Source: Chloroflexota bacterium
GTDB lineage: Bacteria > Chloroflexota > Anaerolineae > UBA4142
NCBI GenBank assembly: GCA_016199405.1
Contig: JACQGS010000221.1
Coordinates: forward strand, 1-21,262
Length of the DNA stretch: 21,262 nucleotides
Direction of reading: 5' to 3'
The first letter of the stretch is position 1. Every line of letters begins with the position of its first letter. Shown in pieces: positions 7,163 to 16,055 of the stretch. A model generated the notes under the pieces. It was not told the origin of the DNA, made no database searches, and worked only from the letters and a program-made list of their open reading frames with translations. The translations under genes were made by a program, and so were the position numbers.

Positions 7163-8305
7163 TCAACTCTGCGCGAATGCCTGTTCCAAATCCGCGCGCA
7201 GATCATCCGCGTGTTCAATCCCCACCGATAAACGCACGAGCGCCGGACTTACTTCGAGCGGCGAGCCGGCAACGGACATATGCGTCATTGCCGCCGGCAC
7301 TTCGATCAACGATTCCACGCCGCCCAAACTTTCGCCCAACGTGAACAAGCGCGTCGCGCGCGCGATCCGCCGCGCCGATTCCGCGCCGCCGCGCGCGATA
7401 AACGAAAGCATTCCGCCGGACGCGCCCATCTGCCGCCGCGCGATTTCATATTGCGGATGCGATTTCAAGCCCGGATAAAACACGCGCTCGACCGCGAAAT
7501 TTTTTTCCAGCATCTGCGCGATCGTCAGCGCATTCTCGCTGTGCCGCTCCATTCGCAACGCCAGCGTTTTGATGCCGCGCAACACCAGCCAGCAATCCAA
7601 CGGACCGGGCACCGCGCCCGCCGCGTTTTGCAAAAACTTGAGCCGCTCGAAAATTTCTTTATCCGCGGTGACGACCGCGCCGCCGATCACATCGCTATGC
7701 CCGCCTAAATATTTCGTCGTGCTGTGCATCACGATGTCCGCGCCCAGCGTCAACGGCTTTTGCAAATACGGCGACACGAAAGTATTGTCCACCACCGTCC
7801 ACGCCCCGGCTTTTTTGGCGATCTGCGCGATCGCGGCAATATCCACAACTTTGATAAGCGGATTCGTCGGCGTCTCGATCCACAGCATGCGCGTGTTCAC
7901 GCGCACCGCGCGCGCGGTCGCCTCGGGATTCGTCATGTCCACAAAGGAAAATTCCAATCCGAAATCTTCCAGCACCCGGCGAAACAAGCGGAACGTTCCG
8001 CCGTACACATCATCGCAGACGACAACGTGATCACCTTTTTTCAGCAAGAACATCAGCGTCGTGATCGCGCCCATCCCCGACGAGAATGCCAAACCAAACT
8101 TGCCCTCTTCCAACGAGGCAAGACATTCTTCGAGCGCGGCGCGCGTGGGATTCGCGGTGCGCGAATAATCGTAGCCCTTGTGCTCACCGACATCGCTCTG
8201 CGCGTACGTCGACGTTTGATAAATCGGCACGACCACCGCGCCGGTCGCGGCGTCCGGCGCCTGCCCCACATGAATCGCGCGCGTTGCAAATTGATCTGAA
8301 TTCAT
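7163..8305 (-). CDS. cystathionine gamma-synthase/gamma-lyase family PLP enzyme
   Basis: 380 residues, the normal length for the Cys/Met-metabolism PLP family (fold type I). The PLP-binding lysine is K198 in HSTTKYLGGHSD, D173 (VDNTF) contacts the pyridine nitrogen, and YSRTANPT (48-55) supplies the phosphate contact from the neighbouring subunit. The family includes cystathionine gamma-synthase (O-acylhomoserine plus cysteine), gamma-lyase and methionine gamma-lyase; sequence alone does not separate them safely. The ATG at 8305 is preferred because AAGGA lies 6 bases upstream. An ATG 27 bases further upstream (8332) lies inside a dispersed repeat (8326-8338) and has no ribosome binding site. 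No other sulfur-amino-acid gene is nearby. Confidence 0.92.
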   Translation of the reverse strand: MNSDQFATRAIHVGQAPDAATGAVVVPIYQTSTYAQSDVGEHKGYDYSRTANPTRAALEECLASLEEGKFGLAFSSGMGAITTLMFLLKKGDHVVVCDDVYGGTFRLFRRVLEDFGLEFSFVDMTNPEATARAVRVNTRMLWIETPTNPLIKVVDIAAIAQIAKKAGAWTVVDNTFVSPYLQKPLTLGADIVMHSTTKYLGGHSDVIGGAVVTADKEIFERLKFLQNAAGAVPGPLDCWLVLRGIKTLALRMERHSENALTIAQMLEKNFAVERVFYPGLKSHPQYEIARRQMGASGGMLSFIARGGAESARRIARATRLFTLGESLGGVESLIEVPAAMTHMSVAGSPLEVSPALVRLSVGIEHADDLRADLEQAFAQS

Positions 8306-8325
8306 TCGTGTTCCTTGACGATTCG

Positions 8326-8406
8326 GTGTCATTGCGAGCGAAGCGAAGCAATCCCCAAGTCACAATGAGACACTTGCACCGCACGCAAGTGCAGGTGTGA
8401 CACCTG
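8326..8406. repeat. partial copy of the MITE-like repeat with 29-bp stem-loop, copy 2
   Basis: The left end GTGTCATTGCGAG (8326-8338) matches 12 of 13 bases of the terminal repeat at 1414-1426. GCGAAGCAATCCCC (8343-8356) is the reverse complement of 1524-1537. The block 8370-8398 is identical to 1452-1480. A second small palindrome, CAGGTGT-G-ACACCTG, occupies 8392-8406. No right terminal repeat is visible, so this is a truncated or rearranged relative. It fills most of the gap between nadD and the PLP-enzyme gene. Confidence 0.65.
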
Positions 8407-8412
8407 ATTGCT

Positions 8413-9039
8413 TTATTTGTACAGCCGATTCGCCTCGATATACTCCGCCACAATCGGCGGAGTCATCTCGGCAATGCTCTCCCCCGCGCGCACACGCCGT
8501 TGAATCTCCGATGCAGAAATTTCGATTCGCTCCGCGTCCACAAACTCAATGCGACTACGCAACCCCGGCAATTGGCTTTCTAGTTTATCCACATCGGCAG
8601 AAAAACCCGGTCGCCCAAACACTGCGAGTCGCGCCATGCGAATAATTTCTGCCGGCTCACGCCACGTCAGAATTGCCGCGAGCGAATCCATTCCCATCAT
8701 AAAGTACAATTCAATCGCGTCGGACAATCCCCTTCGCAGCGTGCGCAATAGTTCGACGGTATAGCTTGGACCTTCGCGCCCGATATCCGCGTACGAAAGC
8801 ACCCAGCGCGGATCTTGCGAAATCGCGAGCCGAACCATTTCGACGCGATGTTCAATCGGCGAAATTGTTTGCCCTAATTTGTGCGGCGGCTCGCCGGCAG
8901 GCGCGAACATGACCTCGCTCAATCCCAATTTCTCAATCGCCGCCGCCGCGATTTTCAAATGCCCCCAATGCGGCGGATCAAACGTGCCGCCCAACACACC
9001 AATTTTGATTTGTGTCGTATCGGTTTTCGGCGGATTCAC
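8413..9039 (-). CDS. nadD: nicotinate-nucleotide adenylyltransferase
   Basis: About 208 residues from the GTG at 9039. The protein opens with the nucleotidyltransferase signature GVLGGTFDPPHWGHL, including the (H/T)xGH-type residues that bind ATP. Near the end it has EISASEIQRRV, the NadD ISAT-type motif. The enzyme adenylates nicotinate mononucleotide to deamido-NAD in NAD biosynthesis. The frame stays open to a TTG at 9096, but those first 19 codons run through a dispersed repeat (9077-9111) and lack a ribosome binding site, so GTG 9039 (GGATGG some 15 bases upstream) is preferred; this start is uncertain. It follows obg in the same direction, a gene order common in bacteria. An 82-bp gap with the repeat separates it from the obg stop. 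Confidence 0.92.
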   Translation of the reverse strand: MNPPKTDTTQIKIGVLGGTFDPPHWGHLKIAAAAIEKLGLSEVMFAPAGEPPHKLGQTISPIEHRVEMVRLAISQDPRWVLSYADIGREGPSYTVELLRTLRRGLSDAIELYFMMGMDSLAAILTWREPAEIIRMARLAVFGRPGFSADVDKLESQLPGLRSRIEFVDAERIEISASEIQRRVRAGESIAEMTPPIVAEYIEANRLYK

Positions 9040-9076
9040 ATTATAAATCAATTGCCATCCCAACGCGCAACGAGAG

Positions 9077-9111
9077 CCTGCCCTGAGCGAAGTCAAAGGG
9101 CGCTATGCTAC
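9077..9111. repeat. dispersed repeat (CCTGCCCTGAGC ... GGCGCTATGCTAC)
   Basis: Two recurring pieces are joined here. CCTGCCCTGAGC (9077-9088) matches 16815-16826 at 11 of 12 bases, and GGCGCTATGCTAC (9099-9111) is identical to 4670-4682. The repeat sits between the obg stop and the likely nadD start and would be read as extra N-terminal NadD residues if the TTG at 9096 were used. Confidence 0.6.
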
Positions 9112-9121
9112 AAATCACGCG

Positions 9122-10411
9122 TCATTTTTCGCTCGCGCTCTCGCGCCATTCCAACTCCACATCGCCAATCCGAACAAGACTGCCTTCGCGCACGCCGGCT
9201 TTTTCCAGCGCGGGGGTCACGCCCATCGCCTTAAACACGCGATGCAAATGTAAGATTGCCTCTTCCTGGTCAAAATTCGTCATCGCGATCAATCGTTCGA
9301 TGCGGACACCGCGCAAACGGAACGCATGCTGTTCGCGCGCGATGCTGAACGCGTTCTCGTCCACCGCAGGGCGAATGACCGGTATTTCTTCAACCGCCGG
9401 CGCGGGCGCGGGCAATTCGGCGAGTTTTGCCGCGACCGCGCGCAGTAAATCGCGCACGCCATCGCCGGTGACGGCAGAAATGGCGTGGGTTTCCAATTTA
9501 CGCTTCGCCAACTTTTTTTGAATCTTGGGGAATGCTGCGCGCGCGGTCGGCAAATCCAATTTGTTCAACACGATGATTTGCGGCTTGTCCGCCAACTGCG
9601 CTTGATGGAGAGCCAGTTCGCGGTTGATCGTCTCAAAGCCGGCGAGTGGATCGTCGAGCGCACCATCGAGCAAATGAATCAACACGCGCGTGCGTTCGAT
9701 GTGGCGCAGAAATTTATCGCCCAAACCCGTACCGGCATGCGCGCCTTCGATCAAACCCGGCATATCCGCGACAACAATATCGCGATCGTCAATCGTCGCG
9801 ACGCCTAGATTCGGAATCAGCGTCGTGAAGGGATAATCGGCAATCTTGGGTCGCGCCGCGCTAATGACCGAGAGCAAAGTTGATTTGCCGGCGTTGGGCA
9901 AACCGATAATGCCCACATCGGCGAGCAATTTGAGTTCCAAAGTCAGCCAGCGGATTTTGCCCGGCTCGCCTTTTTCCGCGCGGCGCGGCGCTTGATTTTT
10001 TGAACTCGCAAACGCGGAATTACCGCGCCCGCCGCGTCCGCCCGCCGCCACGATCACGCGATCATTCGCGCGCACCAGATCGGCAAGGATCTCGCCCGTC
10101 TCGGCATCACGCACGATCGTGCCGGGTGGCACCACGATTTCTAAATCGGGCGCGCTTTTGCCGTGCTTATCGTTGCCTTCGCCCTGCTTGCCGAACTCGG
10201 CTTTGAAATGCGTGCGCCGGCGAAATCCGGACAGCGTATTGAGCCGGCGATCGACGCGCAAAACCACATCGCCGCCGTCGCCGCCATGTCCGCCGTCGGG
10301 TCCGCCGCGCGGCACATATTTCTCGCGGCGAAAACTCATACAGCCGTTTCCGCCCCGACCGCTTTCCACGTAGATTTTGGCTTCGTCGTAAAAGAAATTT
10401 TCTTCGCGCAT
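9122..10411 (-). CDS. obg: Obg/CgtA GTPase
   Basis: 429 residues with the full Obg layout. A glycine-rich Obg fold spans about 1-160 (ESGRGGNGC, PDGGHGGDGGDV). A GTPase domain spans about 160-335, with GLPNAGKST (G1), DMPGL (G3), NKLD (G4) and a SAV motif (G5). A C-terminal OCT domain spans about 345-425 (AFRLRGVRIERL). Obg binds GTP/GDP and acts in large-subunit ribosome assembly and stress signalling. The ATG at 10411 is the only possible start for the conserved FFYDEAKIYV opening. It has no Shine-Dalgarno sequence. A promoter at 10420-10448 predicts a transcript starting at or within a few bases of the ATG, so the mRNA may be leaderless. It is divergent from the HNH cassette and upstream of nadD. 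Confidence 0.97.
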   Translation of the reverse strand: MREENFFYDEAKIYVESGRGGNGCMSFRREKYVPRGGPDGGHGGDGGDVVLRVDRRLNTLSGFRRRTHFKAEFGKQGEGNDKHGKSAPDLEIVVPPGTIVRDAETGEILADLVRANDRVIVAAGGRGGRGNSAFASSKNQAPRRAEKGEPGKIRWLTLELKLLADVGIIGLPNAGKSTLLSVISAARPKIADYPFTTLIPNLGVATIDDRDIVVADMPGLIEGAHAGTGLGDKFLRHIERTRVLIHLLDGALDDPLAGFETINRELALHQAQLADKPQIIVLNKLDLPTARAAFPKIQKKLAKRKLETHAISAVTGDGVRDLLRAVAAKLAELPAPAPAVEEIPVIRPAVDENAFSIAREQHAFRLRGVRIERLIAMTNFDQEEAILHLHRVFKAMGVTPALEKAGVREGSLVRIGDVELEWRESASEK

Positions 10412-10419
10412 TGGAAATG

Positions 10420-10448
10420 AGGATAAGGCGAATGAAGGAAAATGTCAA
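10420..10448 (-). promoter_or_regulatory. obg promoter, predicted near-leaderless
   Basis: On the minus strand, a perfect -35 TTGACA (10443-10448), 17 bases, and TATCCT (10420-10425, 4 of 6). The expected transcription start falls at 10411-10414, at or just before the obg ATG (10411). The -35 directly abuts the -35 of the divergent plus-strand promoter. Confidence 0.55.
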
Positions 10449-10477
10449 TTGCAAGAACATATTCTACATGTTATAAT
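10449..10477 (+). promoter_or_regulatory. promoter of the RHH-like/HNH cassette
   Basis: TTGCAA (10449-10454), 17 bases, then TATAAT (10472-10477), with an extended -10 TG at 10469-10470. The expected start is near 10484, leaving a leader of about 16 bases with AAGGAG (10488-10493) six bases before the ATG at 10500. This is the best-matching promoter in the window. Confidence 0.65.
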
Positions 10478-10499
10478 CCGATCCGAGAAGGAGAACGCG

Positions 10500-10937
10500 A
10501 TGACGATTCAAACAATTAATCTAAATCTTCCGGAGAATTTGTGGCAACGCCTGAACGATGCCGCGAATGCAACCCAACAATCCCTAGACGACGTCCTCAT
10601 CCAAACAATCCGAGCCGGTTTGCCGCCAAATTCAGACACGGTGCCTGAGCGTTTCCGCCCTGACTTGCGTCTCTTGAATCGGCTGGACAATGAATTGCTT
10701 CAACAAATTGCCGAAACCGAATTGGATGATTCCAAGATAGCCGAATACGAAACACTGCTGGCGCGAAACCAAAACTCGTCGCTGACCCAATTAGAACAGA
10801 CTCAACTCGAGATTCTACGTGAGGAAGCCGACTTATTGATGTTTCGTCGCGCGTATGCCCTTGCTCTGCTCAAGTGGCGCGGCATTCGGATTTCACAGGC
10901 AGATTCGTCCAGTGACCAAGACAAACATTCCATCTGA
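10500..10937 (+). CDS. ribbon-helix-helix-like protein partnered with HNH nuclease
   Basis: 145 residues. The first 40 (IQTINLNLPENLWQRL, then QSLDDVLIQTIRAG) have the strand-helix-helix pattern of ribbon-helix-helix DNA-binding domains. The remainder is helical and charged (LARNQNSSLTQLEQTQLEIL) and ends in a RRAYALALLKWRG helix. I recall similar proteins encoded just before HNH nucleases in cyanobacteria and Chloroflexota, but no function is established to my knowledge. ATG at 10500 has AAGGAG 6 bases upstream; an open frame to 10449 runs through the promoter and is not used. The stop lies 26 bases inside the HNH gene, so the pair is co-transcribed. An antitoxin- or autorepressor-like role is only an inference. 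Confidence 0.78.
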   Translation: MTIQTINLNLPENLWQRLNDAANATQQSLDDVLIQTIRAGLPPNSDTVPERFRPDLRLLNRLDNELLQQIAETELDDSKIAEYETLLARNQNSSLTQLEQTQLEILREEADLLMFRRAYALALLKWRGIRISQADSSSDQDKHSI

Positions 10938-11340
10938 CCTGCGCCGCCAAGTCTCCGAAGACTCACACTATAAATGCGGATATTGCCACACGGCACAGCG
11001 AATCGTCGGTGGTCCGATGGTGATCGACCACATTGTCCCGATATCGCGCGGCGGATTGAGCGAGCGTGGGAACTTGTGGCTGGCATGTCGGCGTTGTAAT
11101 GAATTCAAAGGCGCACGAATTGAGGCGGTGGACCCGCAAACTAGTTTGGTCTATCCGCTATTCAATCCACGCACACAGTCATGGTCTGTCCATTTTGCAT
11201 GGAGCCGCGATGGCACCGAAATCGTTGGCTTGACTGCAATCGGTCGCGCGACCGTGGCTGCGTTACGACTTAACAATTCTGAGATTGTCGGCGCGCGCAT
11301 CTTGTGGGTTCAAGCCGGTTGGCATCCGCCCATTGAATAA
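10912..11340 (+). CDS. HNH endonuclease
   Basis: 142 residues from the GTG at 10912. The HNH fold is complete: zinc ligands C22 and C25 (CGYC) and C59 and C62 (CRRC), catalytic D39-H40 (VIDHIVPISRGG), N54 (GNLWLAC) and N63 (CNEFKG). The C-terminal part (VDPQTSLVYPLFNPRTQSW, WVQAGWHP) is typical of a family of small HNH proteins widespread in cyanobacteria and Chloroflexota. HNH enzymes nick or cut DNA, but the target of this group is unknown to me. The GTG is chosen because TKTNIPSDLRRQV matches the usual start of the family; there is no ATG and only a weak ribosome binding site, so coupling to the overlapping upstream gene is likely. A terminator lies 35 bases downstream. Confidence 0.85.
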   Translation: MTKTNIPSDLRRQVSEDSHYKCGYCHTAQRIVGGPMVIDHIVPISRGGLSERGNLWLACRRCNEFKGARIEAVDPQTSLVYPLFNPRTQSWSVHFAWSRDGTEIVGLTAIGRATVAALRLNNSEIVGARILWVQAGWHPPIE

Positions 11341-11374
11341 GCGATTCGGAGAACCAAATGCCGCGCGGGCAGCA

Positions 11375-11412
11375 AAAAAGCGAAAAGCTTCAACCACTGC
11401 TTTTCGCTTTTT
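11375..11412. terminator. bidirectional intrinsic terminator between HNH and mreB
   Basis: AAAAAGCGAAAAGC (11375-11388) and GCTTTTCGCTTTTT (11399-11412) form a perfect 14-bp stem around a 10-base loop. On the plus strand a further T-rich run (ATTTTTTACTTTT) follows; on the minus strand the T-run is the end of the stem. The stem lies between convergent genes, the HNH stop at 11340 and the mreB stop at 11436, where a shared terminator is expected. Confidence 0.8.
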
Positions 11413-11435
11413 ATTTTTTACTTTTCGCTTTGAAC

Positions 11436-12452
11436 TTACAGCTGCGGCATGCTTCGCCGCAAAACTTCCAAGTGCTCCAACGCCCTGCCGGCGCCAACCG
11501 CAACACATGCCATCGGATTTTCCGCGGGGTAACACGGCACGCCGGTCTCCTTCGTCAAAAAGCGATCCAGATTCCGCAATAACGCGCCGCCGCCCACCAA
11601 AACCATGCCGCGATCAATGATATCCGATGCCAACTCCGGCGGCGTTTTTTCGAGCACCGCGCGCACGACGCCCGAGATCGCTTGCAACGGCTCGGAAATC
11701 GCATCAACGATTTCGTTCGTGCTGATGCGAATCGTGCGCGGCAAACCGGCAACTTGATCGCGCCCGCGCACTTCCAGCGCGAGTTCGTGCTCCATCGGCA
11801 ACGCGCTGCCGATTTGAATCTTGATATCTTCGGCGGTTTGCTCGCCGATCATCAAATTAAATTTCTTGCGAATATAATTCGCAATCGCCTCGTCTATTTT
11901 CAATCCCGCCACGCGCACCGCGCCCGACACGACCATTCCATTCATCGAAATCACCGCGGCTTCGCTCGCGCCGCCGCCCACATCCACAATCATATTGCCG
12001 GTCGGCGTATGAACCGGCAAGCCCGCGCCGATGGCTGCCGCAAACGGTTCGGGAATTAGATGTGCGGTGCGTCCACCCCCGGCGATGGCGGCATCGTGCA
12101 CCGCGCGCTCTTCAACACTCGTGACGCCAACCGGCACGCTGACCGCCACATCCGGCTTGATGCCAATCGCGAACTGCCAACGCCCACAAACTTTGCCGAT
12201 GAAATAACGCAGCATCGCTTCCGTAATCATATAATCCGCGATGACGCCGTCCCGCATCGGGCGAATCACATCGATCGATTCCGGCGTGCGTCCCAACAAC
12301 ACGCGCGCTTCTTCGCCGAGCGCGACGAGGCGCGAATCGGCGTTCGACAAAGCAACGAGCGAGGGTTCCTGTAAAACGATCCCTCGCCCGTGAACATACA
12401 CCAGAACGTTGACCGTTCCGAGATCAATTCCAATCCGTCGGACAAATATCAC
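11436..12452 (-). CDS. mreB: MreB/Mbl-family rod-shape actin homologue
   Basis: 338 residues, normal for MreB. Phosphate-1 loop [12 protein letters not shown] (about 8-19), phosphate-2 loop [14 protein letters not shown] (about 165-178) and adenosine loop [10 protein letters not shown] are all in place. MreB polymerises under the membrane and guides cell-wall synthesis. The phosphate-2 loop reads GGGAS where MreB usually has GGGTT, a small departure in the nucleotide pocket. The start is a GTG at 12452, 5 bases after the atpC stop, with only a distant GGAG upstream. It is therefore probably read from the ATP synthase transcript. MreC and MreD do not follow; the terminator and the convergent HNH gene do, so the usual mreBCD cluster is absent here. 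Confidence 0.93.
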   Translation of the reverse strand: MIFVRRIGIDLGTVNVLVYVHGRGIVLQEPSLVALSNADSRLVALGEEARVLLGRTPESIDVIRPMRDGVIADYMITEAMLRYFIGKVCGRWQFAIGIKPDVAVSVPVGVTSVEERAVHDAAIAGGGRTAHLIPEPFAAAIGAGLPVHTPTGNMIVDVGGGASEAAVISMNGMVVSGAVRVAGLKIDEAIANYIRKKFNLMIGEQTAEDIKIQIGSALPMEHELALEVRGRDQVAGLPRTIRISTNEIVDAISEPLQAISGVVRAVLEKTPPELASDIIDRGMVLVGGGALLRNLDRFLTKETGVPCYPAENPMACVAVGAGRALEHLEVLRRSMPQL

Positions 12453-12457
12453 TGGAT

Positions 12458-12895
12458 TTATTCGCTCCGCGTCTCCAACGACGAACTGCCACGTTTCTTG
12501 CGCGCCACCTTGACGCGCACTTCGGCGCGGCGCAGCGCTTGTTCGAGCGCGACGTAATCGAGATCGGTGCGCGGTTTTTCTTTGAGCGACTCCTGCGCGC
12601 GTTTGCGCGCGGCTTCAGCGCGGACATCATCGATTTCGTCCGCTTGTTCCGCCACATCCGCCAGCACCGTCACTTTGTCCGGGCGAACCTCCATAAAGCC
12701 GCCGCCCACCGCAAAACTGAATTCTGCGCCGTCGCGTTTATACCGCAACTCGCCGACGCCGAGCGCGGTCAAGAGCGGCGTGTGCTTGGGCAAAATGCCG
12801 ACGATGCCGTCAATTGCCGGGGCGCTGACGTAATCAACATCCTCGCTCACGACGAGGCGTTCCATAGTGACGATATCGAGTTTGATTTTGGACAA
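12458..12895 (-). CDS. atpC: ATP synthase F1 epsilon subunit
   Basis: 145 residues. The N-terminal beta-sandwich is clear ([54 protein letters not shown]). A C-terminal helical pair follows from about residue 90 (EARVK-type charged helices, AAEARKRA-like composition). The epsilon subunit links the rotor to F1 and can inhibit ATP hydrolysis. The start is a TTG at 12895 immediately after the atpD TAA, with GGAG 9 bases upstream at the end of atpD; the first ATG is 10 codons further in and would remove a conserved strand. It lies between atpD and mreB. Confidence 0.95.
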   Translation of the reverse strand: MSKIKLDIVTMERLVVSEDVDYVSAPAIDGIVGILPKHTPLLTALGVGELRYKRDGAEFSFAVGGGFMEVRPDKVTVLADVAEQADEIDDVRAEAARKRAQESLKEKPRTDLDYVALEQALRRAEVRVKVARKKRGSSSLETRSE

Positions 12896-14355
<1,460 letters not shown>

Positions 14356-14366
14356 GCGTCACTTTT

Positions 14367-15254
14367 TTACGCCCTTGCCATTGCCTGGCGCAGTGCCTCC
14401 GCGCCGCCGGCGATGTCGAGCATTTCTTTCGTGATTGCCGTCTGCCGCGCCTTGTTCGCTTCCAACGTCAAACTATCGATCAATTCATGCGCGTTGTCCG
14501 ACGCATTCCGCATCGCCACCATGCGCGCGGAATGTTCGCTCGCGACCGATTCGAGCACCGCTTGATAAATTTGAATCTCGGTAAAGCGCGGCAGGATCGA
14601 CGCGAGAAGCGTTTCCGGATCGGGTTCGTACAAATACACCGCGCGCGATTTTTCGGCGGCGTCTGCCCTTTTCTCCGGACGCACCGGCAAAATCCGCCGA
14701 ATCGTCGGACGCTGGGTAATGACATTCACAAAATCTGTGTACGCGATGTACACTTCATCCACTTTGCCGGAAGTAAATTCTTCAATCACGATGCGCGCGA
14801 TCGGACCGATTTGCGTGAAAGCGGGGCGCTCGGAAAAACCGGTGAACTCGCCGATCAAGTTCATCGAGCGCCGCACCGCAAAATCGCGCGTGCGCCGTCC
14901 GATCGTGATCAATTTCGTCGGTAGGTTTTCCTCGCGCATAAAATGCATCGCGGCGCGATAGATGTTGGCATTGTACGACCCGCACAAGCCGCGATCGCCG
15001 GCGATAAGGATCACGGCGATGTTTTTGACTGCGCGGCGCTCTTCCAAAAGCGGGTGCAATACTCTGCCGCTGCCGGGCTGATCGCTGACGAAAGCCAGCA
15101 CCTCGCGCGCTTTTTCGGAATAGGCGCGGCTTGCCACGGTCGCCTGTTGGGCGCGGCGCATCTTGGAGGCGGCGACCATCTCCATCGCGCGCGTTACCTG
15201 CGAAATATTTTTGATGCTCTTGATGCGTCGCCGAATTATGCGTAGCGTTGCCAC
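14367..15254 (-). CDS. atpG: ATP synthase F1 gamma subunit
   Basis: 295 residues, normal length. The N-terminal helix (RRRIKSIKNISQVTRAMEMV, then AASKMRRAQ) and the C-terminal helix (NEA-type SLTLEANKARQTAITKEM, then LDIAGGAEAL) form the rotating coiled coil; GDRGLCGSYNAN is the conserved gamma motif. Gamma transmits rotation from the c-ring to the alpha-beta ring. The start is a GTG at 15254 with AAGGG 7 bases upstream. That ribosome binding site lies in the last codons of lipoprotein 2, whose stop is only 3 bases before the GTG, so gamma synthesis is probably coupled to the lipoprotein gene. Confidence 0.97.
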   Translation of the reverse strand: MATLRIIRRRIKSIKNISQVTRAMEMVAASKMRRAQQATVASRAYSEKAREVLAFVSDQPGSGRVLHPLLEERRAVKNIAVILIAGDRGLCGSYNANIYRAAMHFMREENLPTKLITIGRRTRDFAVRRSMNLIGEFTGFSERPAFTQIGPIARIVIEEFTSGKVDEVYIAYTDFVNVITQRPTIRRILPVRPEKRADAAEKSRAVYLYEPDPETLLASILPRFTEIQIYQAVLESVASEHSARMVAMRNASDNAHELIDSLTLEANKARQTAITKEMLDIAGGAEALRQAMARA

Positions 15255-15257
15255 GGT

Positions 15258-16025
15258 TTAGCCCTTGAAAGGAAATGAAAACAAATCGCTCGGTGGAGAG
15301 AGGGGCGTAAATTTGTGATGAGCCCCGTCCGCCGCCAACCCATCGTCACGAACAATCGTGATAAACCAAGACACTGTCGTATCGCCGCTGGGATTCGGAA
15401 GCAAAGACCCATAGTTGGGACCGGCACGACTGGGCTGGTTGAGTGTAAAGCGGACGGTTTGCGCTTTCCCAATCTGGCTTTCGCAATTGTTCAAAAAAGA
15501 ATCGCCCGCGCCGGGCTTGAGTGCCACGGTGATCATATAACATTCCCCGCCACCCAACCCTCCAACCGATTCCCATTCAAAGGTCAAGGCGTCGCTGGGG
15601 AAATGTCGCTCGTCTTTTCTGCCACCGGCATCAACGATAAAGACTGGACCGATCAAGCGGACCGCCGGATATTTTTGAACGAATATGGTCGCTGAAGGAA
15701 CTGCGGTACCTTGCGGCGCTATCGTCGCGGTTGCCGGTCGTCGCGTATTGGTTGGACCGACGGGTCGCGTTGTAGACGTGGCTTGCCCCGCGGCACGCGT
15801 CGGATTATTGCCAGCCGGTTGAGTTGCAACAGCTGTTTGGGTCGTCGCGCTCGTTGCTTCAGCCGTCGCGGTAATTGGAACTGGCGTCGCCGTAACGATG
15901 ACCGTAATGACAATCGGCGCTTGCGTCGCAGCGGGCTGCGCCGACCGCGTTGGGGTTGCCGTGCCACACCCGAGCAAAGCGAATGATAGCGCGACTACAA
16001 AGGCATAAAGAATCAATCGTCTCAT
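15258..16025 (-). CDS. lipoprotein 2 inside the atp operon, Thr/Pro-rich linker plus C-terminal domain
   Basis: 255 residues. The signal peptide is MRRLILYAFVVALSFALLGC with lipobox LLGC (C20), predicting a lipoprotein on the outer face of the membrane. A low-complexity Thr/Ala/Pro linker follows (about 22-115, with TATP-type repeats). A folded domain (about 120-255) contains LTFEWESVGGLGGGECYMI and VSWFITIVRDDG. The latter matches VEWKVTVVRATG in lipoprotein 1, so the two are tandem paralogues. ATG at 16025 has AGGAG 8 bases upstream; an in-frame start at 16055 would disrupt the signal peptide. I do not recognise the domain and assign no function. It ends 3 bases before atpG. Confidence 0.82.
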   Translation of the reverse strand: MRRLILYAFVVALSFALLGCGTATPTRSAQPAATQAPIVITVIVTATPVPITATAEATSATTQTAVATQPAGNNPTRAAGQATSTTRPVGPTNTRRPATATIAPQGTAVPSATIFVQKYPAVRLIGPVFIVDAGGRKDERHFPSDALTFEWESVGGLGGGECYMITVALKPGAGDSFLNNCESQIGKAQTVRFTLNQPSRAGPNYGSLLPNPSGDTTVSWFITIVRDDGLAADGAHHKFTPLSPPSDLFSFPFKG

Positions 16026-16055
16026 TGGAACTACTCCTAACCTTGTGCAATTCAT

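Noticed and set aside
9040..9096. Upstream TTG start for nadD
   Set aside because: The added codons are read from a dispersed repeat and there is no ribosome binding site.
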